DNA of 34,966 bases from Candidatus Kuenenia stuttgartensis. Lineage in GTDB: Bacteria; Planctomycetota; Planctomycetia; Gemmatales; Gemmataceae. The DNA lies in contig CAMDHK010000013.1 in the NCBI GenBank assembly GCA_945897965.1, positions 1-34,966 of the forward strand, in the 5' to 3' direction. The notes beneath the pieces were generated by a model. The model searched no databases. It saw only the letters and a list, made by a program, of their open reading frames with translations, and was not told the origin of the DNA. The translations under genes were made by a program, and so were the position numbers. Shown here piece after piece: positions 1-6,592 of the stretch (within the stretch, counting starts at the first letter, position 1; each line of letters opens with the position of its first letter).

Positions 1-704
1 ATTGTCATCAAATTTATCCAATGAATAAAACCCATTTTCTTCTGTGAAGGTGGCAAAACGGTTGATTTTTGTTCAACTGTTAACAGCTTTTGCAAATCGG
101 AATTGAGGGTATTTTTTTGTGATTCATATTCATCGGTAAGCTCTTTTCGACCTTTGGATATTTCTGCCCTAGTTGATGCAATTCGAGCTTTATCCAGTTC
201 TTTGCCTAAATACCAACTTCTGTCGTCTGATCGGATTTTGTCTAATTCATCAAGTTTTGTTTTGTAATAAGTCAACCACTGGGGGATCGTGTAGTTGATT
301 TTTAATGTGCCGGTTGGTTTGCCATCAGGAGAAGGTATTTCAATTTCTTTATTTCCTTCTTTAAACCAGTCTAGGGTTTTTTTAAGGTCTTTTTCAAGCA
401 CTTCTTCAGCTGATTTTTGTTGGTCTGGCGACAACTGGTTGGAAGAAGAAAAATCTTTGACGGTTGTATTCCATTCATTTGTAATTGATATTTCATCAAG
501 TTTTGCAAGAAGTTCTGAATCTGGATCAGGAAGGAATCCTTTCATGAACTTGCCTAAAGGCCCAGACGATTCACGAAAATAAATTTCGCTGCTAAAAGGC
601 TTGGGTGAATAAAGCGAATGAATCTTGTGAAGGCCTTCAAAGAGAAAATGCCAACCAATGATAAGCCTGAGAAGAATCAAAGAAATACATGTGTAACGAT
701 TCAT
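1..704 (-). CDS. DoxX-family membrane protein, 3' end outside window
   Basis: An open frame on the minus strand runs without a stop from an ATG at 704 to the window edge (234 codons plus two bases). The N-terminus has one hydrophobic helix (about residues 6-22, ending GWHFLFEGLHKI), matching the first helix of DoxX/DoxD-type quinone-linked membrane proteins. It is followed by about 190 hydrophilic, charged residues. The last visible residues, MGFIHWINLMT, look like the start of the next DoxX helix block. DoxX proteins are normally about 130-150 residues with four helices, so a large soluble segment is inserted after helix 1. I have met this arrangement in planctomycete DoxX proteins. It begins 44 bases after the apbE stop and is probably co-transcribed with it. 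The exact role is unknown; a link to membrane redox chemistry is inferred from the family and the ApbE neighbour. Confidence 0.72.
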   Translation of the reverse strand, partial: MNRYTCISLILLRLIIGWHFLFEGLHKIHSLYSPKPFSSEIYFRESSGPLGKFMKGFLPDPDSELLAKLDEISITNEWNTTVKDFSSSNQLSPDQQKSAEEVLEKDLKKTLDWFKEGNKEIEIPSPDGKPTGTLKINYTIPQWLTYYKTKLDELDKIRSDDRSWYLGKELDKARIASTRAEISKGRKELTDEYESQKNTLNSDLQKLLTVEQKSTVLPPSQKKMGFIHWINLMT

Positions 705-748
705 TAATATCTCGCAATGAATTTAATCTGTGAACCAATTCAAATAGG

Positions 749-1783
749 TTAAAACTCTACGGCCAAATTGCCAACAACTAAAACCTGTTCTTTTTCATTT
801 TCCGGAAGAATTAGTATGCCAAATTCTTTATGATTTTCACAATATTGAATCGCAGCATCTGCTCCTAGAACAAAAAAAGCTGTCGACAAAGCATCTGCAG
901 AGGTCGCATCTGCTGCTGCAACGACACATGTTGCAACTCCTTTAGCTGGATAACCAGTTTTAGGGTTTAAAATATGTCCATATCTAAACCCATTCGACTC
1001 AAAATTATTATAGGTCGCAGCAGAGATGCCTAAAGCCCGGTTTTCCAAAAAAACTGTAGCAATGCGTTTGTTTTGCTGCCAAGGGTGGTTGATTGCAATA
1101 GGCCAGCCTTTTGGTTGATTTTGTGGAGAAGAACCGCAAACTATGCTGCTTTTCCCCCCATGGATCATGAATGTGGAAACTCCAAATTTATTGAGGAGAA
1201 GGCCTTTTACCCTGTCTAAGGCATAGCCTTTTCCAATTGCACCAAGATTTATTTCCATTTCTGGTTTGCTAAAAAACACTGTTTTTTTTGCAGGATCAAG
1301 AATTAATGAGTCTGATCCAAATGCTGAAAGAATGTTAATAATTTCTATTTCACTTGGAACTCTTTTAGGCCCTTTAAAAAAACCCCATAACTTTACAAGC
1401 TTGCCTGCTGTAATGTCGAAACCCTGATTGGTTTCATGGCTTAGGCTTTTTGCTTTCTGGAGTAGGTGAAAAAGATTTGGTTCAATAACTACAGGAGATT
1501 TTCCTGCATTTTGATTAATGTTTACCACTTCACTTTTTTGAATGTAGACAGATAATTGATTTTCTAAAACTGAAATCAAATCAAGGCAATCCTCAGCCAT
1601 TAATACAGCATCTTTCGTCCCAAGTGGGAAAGATATCTCAAAATTTGTGGCCATCGCCTTGCGTTTAATGTGAATCAGGCTTAGTTCAGGTGCATTCGGA
1701 CTAAAAATGGTTTCTAATGCAGACGAAATAAGCCCGGCATTATGGGTTATATTTGCCGGGCTTATTATACTTCTTCTATCCAT
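749..1783 (-). CDS. apbE: FAD:protein FMN transferase (ApbE family)
   Basis: ApbE enzymes use FAD to attach FMN covalently to a Thr or Ser of target flavoproteins, with Mg2+. The 344-residue product has the family landmarks in order: MATNFEI (44-50), FDITAGKLVKLWGF (122-135), INLGAIGKGYALDR (178-191), a glycine-rich HGGKSSIV segment (208-215), GHILNPKTGYPA (269-280) and the metal-binding DATSADALSTA (292-302). The length fits. I see no lipobox or clear hydrophobic signal peptide, although many ApbE proteins are exported; the N-terminus instead starts MDRRSIISP. The neighbours are DoxX downstream (44-base gap) and DUF4912 upstream (73-base gap), all leftward. The usual targets (RnfG, NqrC, FMN-binding-domain proteins) are not in the window, so the substrate is unknown. 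Confidence 0.9.
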   Translation of the reverse strand: MDRRSIISPANITHNAGLISSALETIFSPNAPELSLIHIKRKAMATNFEISFPLGTKDAVLMAEDCLDLISVLENQLSVYIQKSEVVNINQNAGKSPVVIEPNLFHLLQKAKSLSHETNQGFDITAGKLVKLWGFFKGPKRVPSEIEIINILSAFGSDSLILDPAKKTVFFSKPEMEINLGAIGKGYALDRVKGLLLNKFGVSTFMIHGGKSSIVCGSSPQNQPKGWPIAINHPWQQNKRIATVFLENRALGISAATYNNFESNGFRYGHILNPKTGYPAKGVATCVVAAADATSADALSTAFFVLGADAAIQYCENHKEFGILILPENEKEQVLVVGNLAVEF

Positions 1784-1856
1784 GATTGATTGCCTAAAAA
1801 ATGCTCCTGATAACCATGGGTAAAAATAAAATCATTGATAAAAACTTGCAAAGCCA

Positions 1857-2942
1857 TTAATCATCTTCATCCCTAACCAGAGGCTCTAGTTGTTTGGTGT
1901 TTCGTTCCACAGCTAAAATTATGGTTCGTTCTTCAACACCATCTGGTGAAACAGCAACAGCTGGAATAATTTGACGGCTGTCTGGAAGACTGAAACGCAT
2001 TGTAAAAGTGCCATCAGGCCTAAGTTTTACAGGTTCACCCTGAAGAGTAACTCGAGCGTTAGGATCTGTTGAGCCGTAAACAATCAGTTCTGCATCAACT
2101 TGGAATTTAAAATCGCGGCTTTTTCCAAGAATAAACCCAGCGGAACCAAAGCTAGTTATTGCAGAAGAACCAAGAGGTCTGCGCAGTCTTTCTTCAAAAA
2201 GTTGTTTGAGTTCCATGCTACTAGAGCTTGGGTCGAATCCGCCAGACATTGCATAAATTTTGTCTGCTTTTTCGTTATCTAAATCTGCCCAGTTTTCATC
2301 AATCATGTCGCTAATACCAGCCCTTGGGGTAGTAACCACATTGGAACGGGAAAGTACATAGAATTTGCCTGTTTTTGCAATGTAGCCAATATCAATGCGA
2401 TAGGAACGCGGAGGGGTTTTAACATTAAGGTACCAGCTGTTGCATCCGCCGTGGATTTCAATGTCTTGAACAATGGTTTCGCTCGAGCAAGTAGTATCAT
2501 TCGAAGTTACATCAATAAGGCGCAAAATTGGCTTGCAACTATGCCAATCTTGGGAAAGAGCTGCTTCAGCCCGCTGAATCGCCTGTCTTGTTATTTCCCA
2601 ATATGCATGCAACCAAAAAGGATCCCGCACCATTACTACGATTCGATCTTTATTATAACCTTTTGGCAGATCTTTGGGGGCTTTAGCCGCTAGATCTTTC
2701 GTTGGCACGCCCATCGAGATTCGAGATTTTTCTTGGGCTTCCAAAGCTGAATCACGAGCTAAGGAAATTTGAGTACGCTTTTTTAAAAGATTGTTCTTTT
2801 TAATAGCCATTTGCTTCGATGAAGACTTTATTTTAGAAGTTGATTTAGCTTTTATAACAGGTTCTTTAGTTATTTTATTTACAGAACGAACTGCAGGAGG
2901 GGGAGAAATTTTTGATTTATTTACAGACTTTTTGGCTGCCAT
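1857..2942 (-). CDS. DUF4912 domain protein with basic N-terminal tail
   Basis: The product has 361 residues from the chosen ATG. Residues 1-57 are very rich in Lys and Ser and probably disordered. About 97-220 match DUF4912: a start such as KDRIVVMVRDPFWLHAYWEI (98-117), then a beta-rich segment with a conserved WYLNV and PPRSYRIDIGY. About 278-348 form a second beta domain (VYGSTDPNARVTLQG, PDGTFTMRFSLPD) that often follows DUF4912. The molecular function is unknown. The ATG at 2942 has GGAG eight bases upstream and gives MAAKK; an in-frame TTG at 2963 would add seven residues but has no well-placed ribosome site. The gene is transcribed divergently from the ATP synthase operon and probably heads the leftward group with apbE and doxX. 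DUF4912 proteins are common in planctomycetes and cyanobacteria and often sit near glycan-branching genes; a glgX lies 8 kb away. Confidence 0.82.
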   Translation of the reverse strand: MAAKKSVNKSKISPPPAVRSVNKITKEPVIKAKSTSKIKSSSKQMAIKKNNLLKKRTQISLARDSALEAQEKSRISMGVPTKDLAAKAPKDLPKGYNKDRIVVMVRDPFWLHAYWEITRQAIQRAEAALSQDWHSCKPILRLIDVTSNDTTCSSETIVQDIEIHGGCNSWYLNVKTPPRSYRIDIGYIAKTGKFYVLSRSNVVTTPRAGISDMIDENWADLDNEKADKIYAMSGGFDPSSSSMELKQLFEERLRRPLGSSAITSFGSAGFILGKSRDFKFQVDAELIVYGSTDPNARVTLQGEPVKLRPDGTFTMRFSLPDSRQIIPAVAVSPDGVEERTIILAVERNTKQLEPLVRDEDD

Positions 2943-2973
2943 ATGCAATGCTCCATTTGGCAATATTTGCCAT
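2917..2973 (-). other. Possible 18-codon leader ORF overlapping the DUF4912 start
   Basis: A perfect AGGAGG (minus strand, at 2992-2987) is not placed for either DUF4912 start: it lies 44 bases from the ATG at 2942 and 23 from the TTG at 2963. It is 13 bases upstream of an ATG at 2973 that opens an out-of-frame ORF of 18 codons, MANIAKWSIAYGSQKVCK, ending with TAA at 2917. This short ORF overlaps the DUF4912 start by about 26 bases. Translational coupling through a leader peptide is possible. The 13-base spacing is long, so the AGGAGG may also be a chance or relic site. Confidence 0.25.
2958..2972. repeat. 15-base palindrome at the DUF4912 start
   Basis: The sequence TGGCAA-TAT-TTGCCA is a perfect inverted repeat with 6-base arms and a 3-base spacer. 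It lies between the strong AGGAGG and the DUF4912 start codon. As DNA it resembles a dimeric repressor operator; as RNA it could form a small hairpin near the ribosome site. There is no direct evidence for either. Confidence 0.35.
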
Positions 2974-3246
2974 TTGCTTCTTTAGACCTCCTTGTCAAAA
3001 GAAATGGTTAATATGATTAAAACTTCTGATACATACGACATTCACATTTTGTTGAAAACAACGTCGTTATTTAAACCCAAAACTTATCATTTGAATGTCG
3101 TAAGGCAGTAGGATTAGATTAAATTAGATTGAAAAAAATGTCAAACAAAAACTTTGGAAATCGTTATATTATCAAGACTTATAACCATATCAGGAAGACG
3201 TTATAGTTTTCCTAAGTGTAACATTTAACCTAGAGTGAAGTGTTTG
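2974..3246. promoter_or_regulatory. Divergent upstream region of DUF4912 and the atp operon
   Basis: This AT-rich gene-free stretch must hold the leftward DUF4912 promoter and the rightward atp promoter. Visible elements are a perfect 9-base inverted repeat, CGACATTCA (3036-3044) and TGAATGTCG (3092-3100), separated by 47 bases; a small hairpin GTTG-AAAA-CAAC (3051-3062); and a direct repeat ATTAGATT (3113-3120 and 3123-3130) with a 10-base period. TATATT at 3165-3170 and TATAAC at 3180-3185 could be -10 boxes, but neither has a well-spaced -35, so I do not call a promoter. No tRNA or longer ORF is seen. Confidence 0.45.
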
Positions 3247-3447
3247 ATGGTACCGAATAGCAAAAATGAGATCAAAGGTTTTGCCATCTATGTGGAACTA
3301 GCTTCCTTGGGGGTCGAAATGTTTACTCCAATCGCTATTGGAGCTTTTCTTGATTCTTATTCTTCAACCAAGCCTTTTGGTATAATTTCGGGCATTCTTT
3401 TTGGTGTCCTAGTTGTTACTTTTCATATTAAAAGGCGTTTATTTTAA
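3247..3447 (+). CDS. atpZ: AtpZ-like small membrane protein of the ATP synthase operon
   Basis: A 66-residue protein with two hydrophobic segments: IYVELASLGVEMFTPIAIGAFL, and PFGIISGILFGVLVVTFHI followed by KRR. This fits the AtpZ/F0F1-ATPase small subunit family, which sits first in many bacterial atp operons. It is linked, together with AtpI, to Mg2+/Ca2+ handling or assembly of the c-ring. The ATG at 3247 has a weak GAGTGAAG upstream; a GTG four codons earlier (3235) has no ribosome site. The next gene starts about 11 bases after the stop. The call rests on size, topology and position more than on a strict motif. Confidence 0.72.
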   Translation: MVPNSKNEIKGFAIYVELASLGVEMFTPIAIGAFLDSYSSTKPFGIISGILFGVLVVTFHIKRRLF

Positions 3448-3457
3448 GGTGCATGTT

Positions 3458-3874
3458 TTGACTGAAAAAGATGCCCTAACACATTGTGCTATTGCTAAAC
3501 TTGATAAACAGATTTTAACCTTTTATGGGTTTATTTCGCTTGTTTTTCTTGCTGTTTTTGTCGGTTTTTTCTTTAATGAGGGCATTAAAGAACATCTTTA
3601 TTATTATCTGGCGATTTCGATGTTTTTTGGGGCGTTTTTTTTCTCAAAACTGATTACTTTCATTTTTGAATATTTTTACAAGAACAATAACGCTTCTTTA
3701 CTTTTTTTAACCACTCTCCCTCGATTATTTTTCTTTTTGCTTGCTTTTGTTTTTTTTAAAAATACAGTGCACGAAGAAATGAATAAGCATCTCGTTCTTA
3801 TTGCGATTTGTCTCTTCTTTTTCTTGGCCTTGTTCGAATCGATCTTGAAGTTGAAATTGTTTTCTCGTAATTGA
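3458..3874 (+). CDS. atpI: AtpI-like membrane protein of the ATP synthase operon
   Basis: A protein of about 139 residues, very rich in Phe and Leu, with four predicted membrane helices (beginning around ILTFYGFISLVFLAVFVGFF, then LYYYLAISMFFGAFF, LPRLFFFLLAFVFF and LVLIAICLFFFLALF). Its position between atpZ and atpB and its topology match AtpI, a poorly conserved protein thought to assist c-ring assembly. The start is uncertain because there is no ATG: TTG at 3458 has AAGG eight bases upstream, and GTG at 3449 is the alternative, with AAAAGG 13 bases upstream. Both avoid overlap with atpZ. The sequence alone would not identify it outside this context. Confidence 0.68.
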   Translation: MTEKDALTHCAIAKLDKQILTFYGFISLVFLAVFVGFFFNEGIKEHLYYYLAISMFFGAFFFSKLITFIFEYFYKNNNASLLFLTTLPRLFFFLLAFVFFKNTVHEEMNKHLVLIAICLFFFLALFESILKLKLFSRN

Positions 3875-3926
3875 TTTATATCAATTGATTGTTATTTGTT
3901 TGTTTTAAAAGTAGGTTACTTTAATT

Positions 3927-4835
3927 ATGTCTAAGCCGATACCTGACGCAATGGATGAGGTTCAAGATCAACTCCATCATTGGCATTTTTTTGATGAGCA
4001 AGGGTTATTTGAACATGGTGTTCATTTAAATTTGATTTCGTTTGATTTGTTCGGATATCATGTTGCAATAAGCAAATTTAAGATATTGATGTTAGTTGTT
4101 GCTATTTTAATTGCAGCAATCTACATCCCTTTATGTCGTAGGGTCTCTAAAGGCGAAATCTTGCGTGGGCCTTTTTGGAACGCTTTTGAATGCTTACTTA
4201 CTTACATCCGAAACGAAGTTGCAAAGCCTACATTAGGTGACTTGGCTGATAAGTATGTTCCCTTCTTATGGACTTTGTTTTTGTTTATTTTGTTTTCGAA
4301 TTTGTTTGGCATGTTGCCCTTTATGGGTTCCCCCACCGCAAATATTTCGGTTACTGGAGCTTTGGCCCTTGTAAGTTGCTTTTTTATTAATTACACAGGT
4401 ATCAAAAAGAATGGGGTCGCTGGTTTTTTTAAAGGCTTTTGGATGAAAATCGATCTCCCAGTGTTTGGGCCTGTTATCAGTGCTTTTCTTTTCGTGATCG
4501 AATTTGCTGGCATTTTTATTCGAAGTGGTGTCTTGGCTGTTCGTTTATTTGCAAATATGTTTGCAGGTCATATGGTTCTTGCCACCGTACTTCTTTTTGC
4601 TGTAAAAGTTGCTGGCGAAAATATTTTGCTTCAGTCTGGTGTAACTGTTATCAGTTTGGCGGCAAGTTTAGCTTTGTGTTTTCTTGAGCTTCTTGTCGCA
4701 TTCTTGCAAGCGTATGTTTTTACATTTTTGACTGCTTTATTCATGGGTATGGCTACTCATGAAGGCCATGCTCATGAAGAACACGCCCACGATGAACATG
4801 GGCATGATCAAAAGGCTATTCAAGGCAATCATTAA
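3927..4835 (+). CDS. atpB: ATP synthase F0 subunit a
   Basis: Subunit a forms the two proton half-channels beside the c-ring. The 302-residue product has five to six hydrophobic helices. The conserved functional helix contains GVLAVRLFANMFAGH, in which Arg206 is the essential arginine that faces the c-ring glutamate. The last helix has FLELLVAFLQAYVFTFLTA, with Gln261 at the usual position. The N-terminus is long and hydrophilic with several His. The C-terminus ends in a His-rich tail (278-302: eight His in 25 residues), which is unusual for subunit a and may bind metal or just be a lineage feature. The start ATG follows a weak TAGG-type ribosome site. It is followed after about 100 bases by atpE. 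Confidence 0.96.
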   Translation: MSKPIPDAMDEVQDQLHHWHFFDEQGLFEHGVHLNLISFDLFGYHVAISKFKILMLVVAILIAAIYIPLCRRVSKGEILRGPFWNAFECLLTYIRNEVAKPTLGDLADKYVPFLWTLFLFILFSNLFGMLPFMGSPTANISVTGALALVSCFFINYTGIKKNGVAGFFKGFWMKIDLPVFGPVISAFLFVIEFAGIFIRSGVLAVRLFANMFAGHMVLATVLLFAVKVAGENILLQSGVTVISLAASLALCFLELLVAFLQAYVFTFLTALFMGMATHEGHAHEEHAHDEHGHDQKAIQGNH

Positions 4836-4924
4836 AATTTGATTGACTATTGTTTATATGATTCGTAAATAATCGTAACTTAGCTCTTATGTTTCTTGTT
4901 GTGTTTCCCCTTTGTGGTGATTAT

Positions 4925-4929
4925 GGAGG
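4925..4929 (+). promoter_or_regulatory. Ribosome binding site that fixes the atpE start
   Basis: GGAGG lies 10 bases upstream of the ATG at 4940. It supports this start over an in-frame upstream ATG at 4889, which would add 17 residues before the signal-peptide-like segment. A strong site also suits the high expression needed for the multicopy c subunit. Confidence 0.7.
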
Positions 4930-4939
4930 CTTGCTTTCG

Positions 4940-5221
4940 ATGAAAAAGATGTTTTTGATGTTTGCAGTGGTTGTAGCTTTATTTTGCTTTGCTGATGATG
5001 CATTTGCTGCTGATGGTATTGCCAATGTTGGCAAGGGCATTGGTGCAGGTTTGGCAATTATTGGTGCAGGCATTGGTTTGGGTTACATTGGTGCAGGCAT
5101 GGCTGAGAACATGGCACGCCAACCTGAAATGGCTAACGACCTTAGAAACGCCAGTATTATTATCGCAGCTTTGCTTGAAGGTGTTGCCTTGTTTGCATTG
5201 CTGATTTGCTTCCTTATTTAG
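4940..5221 (+). CDS. atpE: ATP synthase F0 subunit c
   Basis: The 93-residue product has a signal-peptide-like N-terminus (MKKMFLMFAVVVALFCF then ADDAFA, probable cleavage near residue 23). A two-helix hairpin of about 70 residues follows. Helix 1 has the glycine-repeat packing motif (GKGIGAG and GAGIGLGYIGAG), the polar loop is ARQPE (59-63), and helix 2 carries the ion-binding Glu80 in ALLEGVALF. The residues typical of Na+-binding c-rings (a Gln in helix 1 and Ser/Thr after the Glu) are absent, so H+ coupling is inferred. The gene is downstream of atpB and upstream of atpF, with a strong GGAGG. Confidence 0.96.
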   Translation: MKKMFLMFAVVVALFCFADDAFAADGIANVGKGIGAGLAIIGAGIGLGYIGAGMAENMARQPEMANDLRNASIIIAALLEGVALFALLICFLI

Positions 5222-5255
5222 TTTCTATTCTTTTAAATCGGGAGGTAGAGGGGCC

Positions 5256-5894
5256 ATGTTACGACGGTTTTTCGTCATGACTTTGCTTGGTTTACTCAGC
5301 CTTGGGTTTGTGTTTTCCACAGACTGTATTGCTGAAGTCAAAACTGCTGAAGTTAAAAATTCTGAAGCAAAGGTTGCTGATGGTGATCAACAACCTTCAA
5401 AACAAAGAGATATCTTTGGTTTTAGTGCTGATACCGGAGTTTGGACTTTGGTGTTGTTTATTTTGCTTTTCTTTGCGCTAAATAAAACAGCATGGGGCCC
5501 TATGCTGGAAGGTTTGCAAAAACGCGAAGAAAACATTCGTCGTGCAATTGATGAGGCCGAAGCTGCGAGTTTAAAATCCCAAAAGTTACAAGCCGAACTT
5601 GATGCTAAATTTAGGTTGGCAGGGGATCAAATTAGGATTCTTATTGATGAAGCTCGCCGTGATGGCCAGGTACTAAAAGATGAAATGGTTTCTAAAGCTA
5701 AAGAAGAAATCGTTGCAGAACGTGATCGGTTGCATCGTGAGTTGCAACTTGCCACAGATCAAGCAATGAAGGATCTTCTTACCAAAGCTTCCGATTTAGC
5801 TTTGCTTGTATCTTCAAAAGCCATTAAAAAGTCTTTAACGATTGAGGACCATCGAGTTCTTGTCGACGATTGCTTGGCTGAATTTTCCAAATAG
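5256..5894 (+). CDS. atpF: ATP synthase F0 subunit b, with N-terminal signal-like extension
   Basis: Subunit b is the peripheral stalk linking F0 to F1. The 212-residue product begins with a hydrophobic signal-like segment (residues 5-22) and a charged linker with AEVK-type repeats. The usual single membrane helix follows at about 61-78 (GVWTLVLFILLFFALN), then the conserved W-GPMLEGLQKREENI start of the long coiled coil rich in Ala, Glu, Lys and Arg. Typical b subunits lack the first segment, so this is either a cleaved signal peptide or a second helix. The ribosome site is strong (GGGAGG at 5240-5245). The order E-F-H matches other bacterial atp operons. Confidence 0.95.
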   Translation: MLRRFFVMTLLGLLSLGFVFSTDCIAEVKTAEVKNSEAKVADGDQQPSKQRDIFGFSADTGVWTLVLFILLFFALNKTAWGPMLEGLQKREENIRRAIDEAEAASLKSQKLQAELDAKFRLAGDQIRILIDEARRDGQVLKDEMVSKAKEEIVAERDRLHRELQLATDQAMKDLLTKASDLALLVSSKAIKKSLTIEDHRVLVDDCLAEFSK

Positions 5895-5935
5895 TATCTT
5901 ATTGTTTGTAGCGTTTTTTCTGCTGGGGCTAGATA

Positions 5936-6592
5936 ATGTCTTACAGTGATATTGATTTAAACATTGCTGAACTTGCCAAGCACTATACGGTGCTTGATGA
6001 CGGATCTCAGCGTATTACCCAAGTTTATTCTGCAGCGCTTTACCAATCTGCATTGCCTTTAGGTCTTGCTGATAGTGTGCTTGAAGAATTACTTGAAATC
6101 GCATCACTTTTGAAAAAGAACCCCAAGCTTGAAGCCTTCTTTTCAATTCCTGTGATTTCTCGAGACGAAAAGACTAGGCTGGTAAAGTTAGTTTTTGAAG
6201 GAAAATGCAGCCCTTTGGTTATGAACTTTATTTTTGTGCTTAATGAACACGATCGACTTGGTTTGCTTGGTGCTTCTGTTCATGCTTATCAGATTTTGAA
6301 CGAGACGCGAAAAAACCAATTGCAAGTTCAGGTTATTACCAGTGTTAAGGTTACTCCTGAGCAGGAGATTGCGTTACTTAAGGCTTTACAAATTAAGCTC
6401 GGTAAGCAACCTGTTCTTTCTTATACGGTGGATGATTCCATTGTTGGTGGATTAATTATTAAAGCCGGGGATTGGCTTTGGGACGGTAGTTTACGTAGCC
6501 GTCTTCAATCCTTGCGCAATCAATTGATTGAGAGAAGTACTTATGAGATTCAAAGCAGACGAGATAGCTTCAGTTCTTCAGAAGGAAATTGA
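5936..6592 (+). CDS. atpH: ATP synthase F1 subunit delta
   Basis: Subunit delta caps the alpha3-beta3 head and joins it to the b stalk. The 218-residue product has the helical N-domain ([20 protein letters not shown] and [18 protein letters not shown]) and the C-terminal part with [26 protein letters not shown], all typical of OSCP/delta. It is somewhat longer than the 175-180 residues usual in bacteria, with about 35 extra residues at the N-terminus and a C-terminal extension. The last 50 bases overlap the start of atpA, which suggests translational coupling. Confidence 0.94.
   Translation: MSYSDIDLNIAELAKHYTVLDDGSQRITQVYSAALYQSALPLGLADSVLEELLEIASLLKKNPKLEAFFSIPVISRDEKTRLVKLVFEGKCSPLVMNFIFVLNEHDRLGLLGASVHAYQILNETRKNQLQVQVITSVKVTPEQEIALLKALQIKLGKQPVLSYTVDDSIVGGLIIKAGDWLWDGSLRSRLQSLRNQLIERSTYEIQSRRDSFSSSEGN

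Noticed and set aside
295-582. 95-codon plus-strand ORF at the left edge
   Set aside because: It lies antisense to the DoxX-family frame, which has a recognisable start helix and continues to the edge. The plus-strand product has no motif and a biased composition.
3235-3246. GTG at 3235 as the atpZ start
   Set aside because: It has no ribosome site, while the ATG at 3247 has a weak one and gives a normal family length.
4940-5221. Na+-coupled ATP synthase
   Set aside because: The c subunit lacks the Gln in helix 1 and the Ser/Thr after the ion-binding Glu that mark Na+ enzymes. The sequence fits proton coupling.
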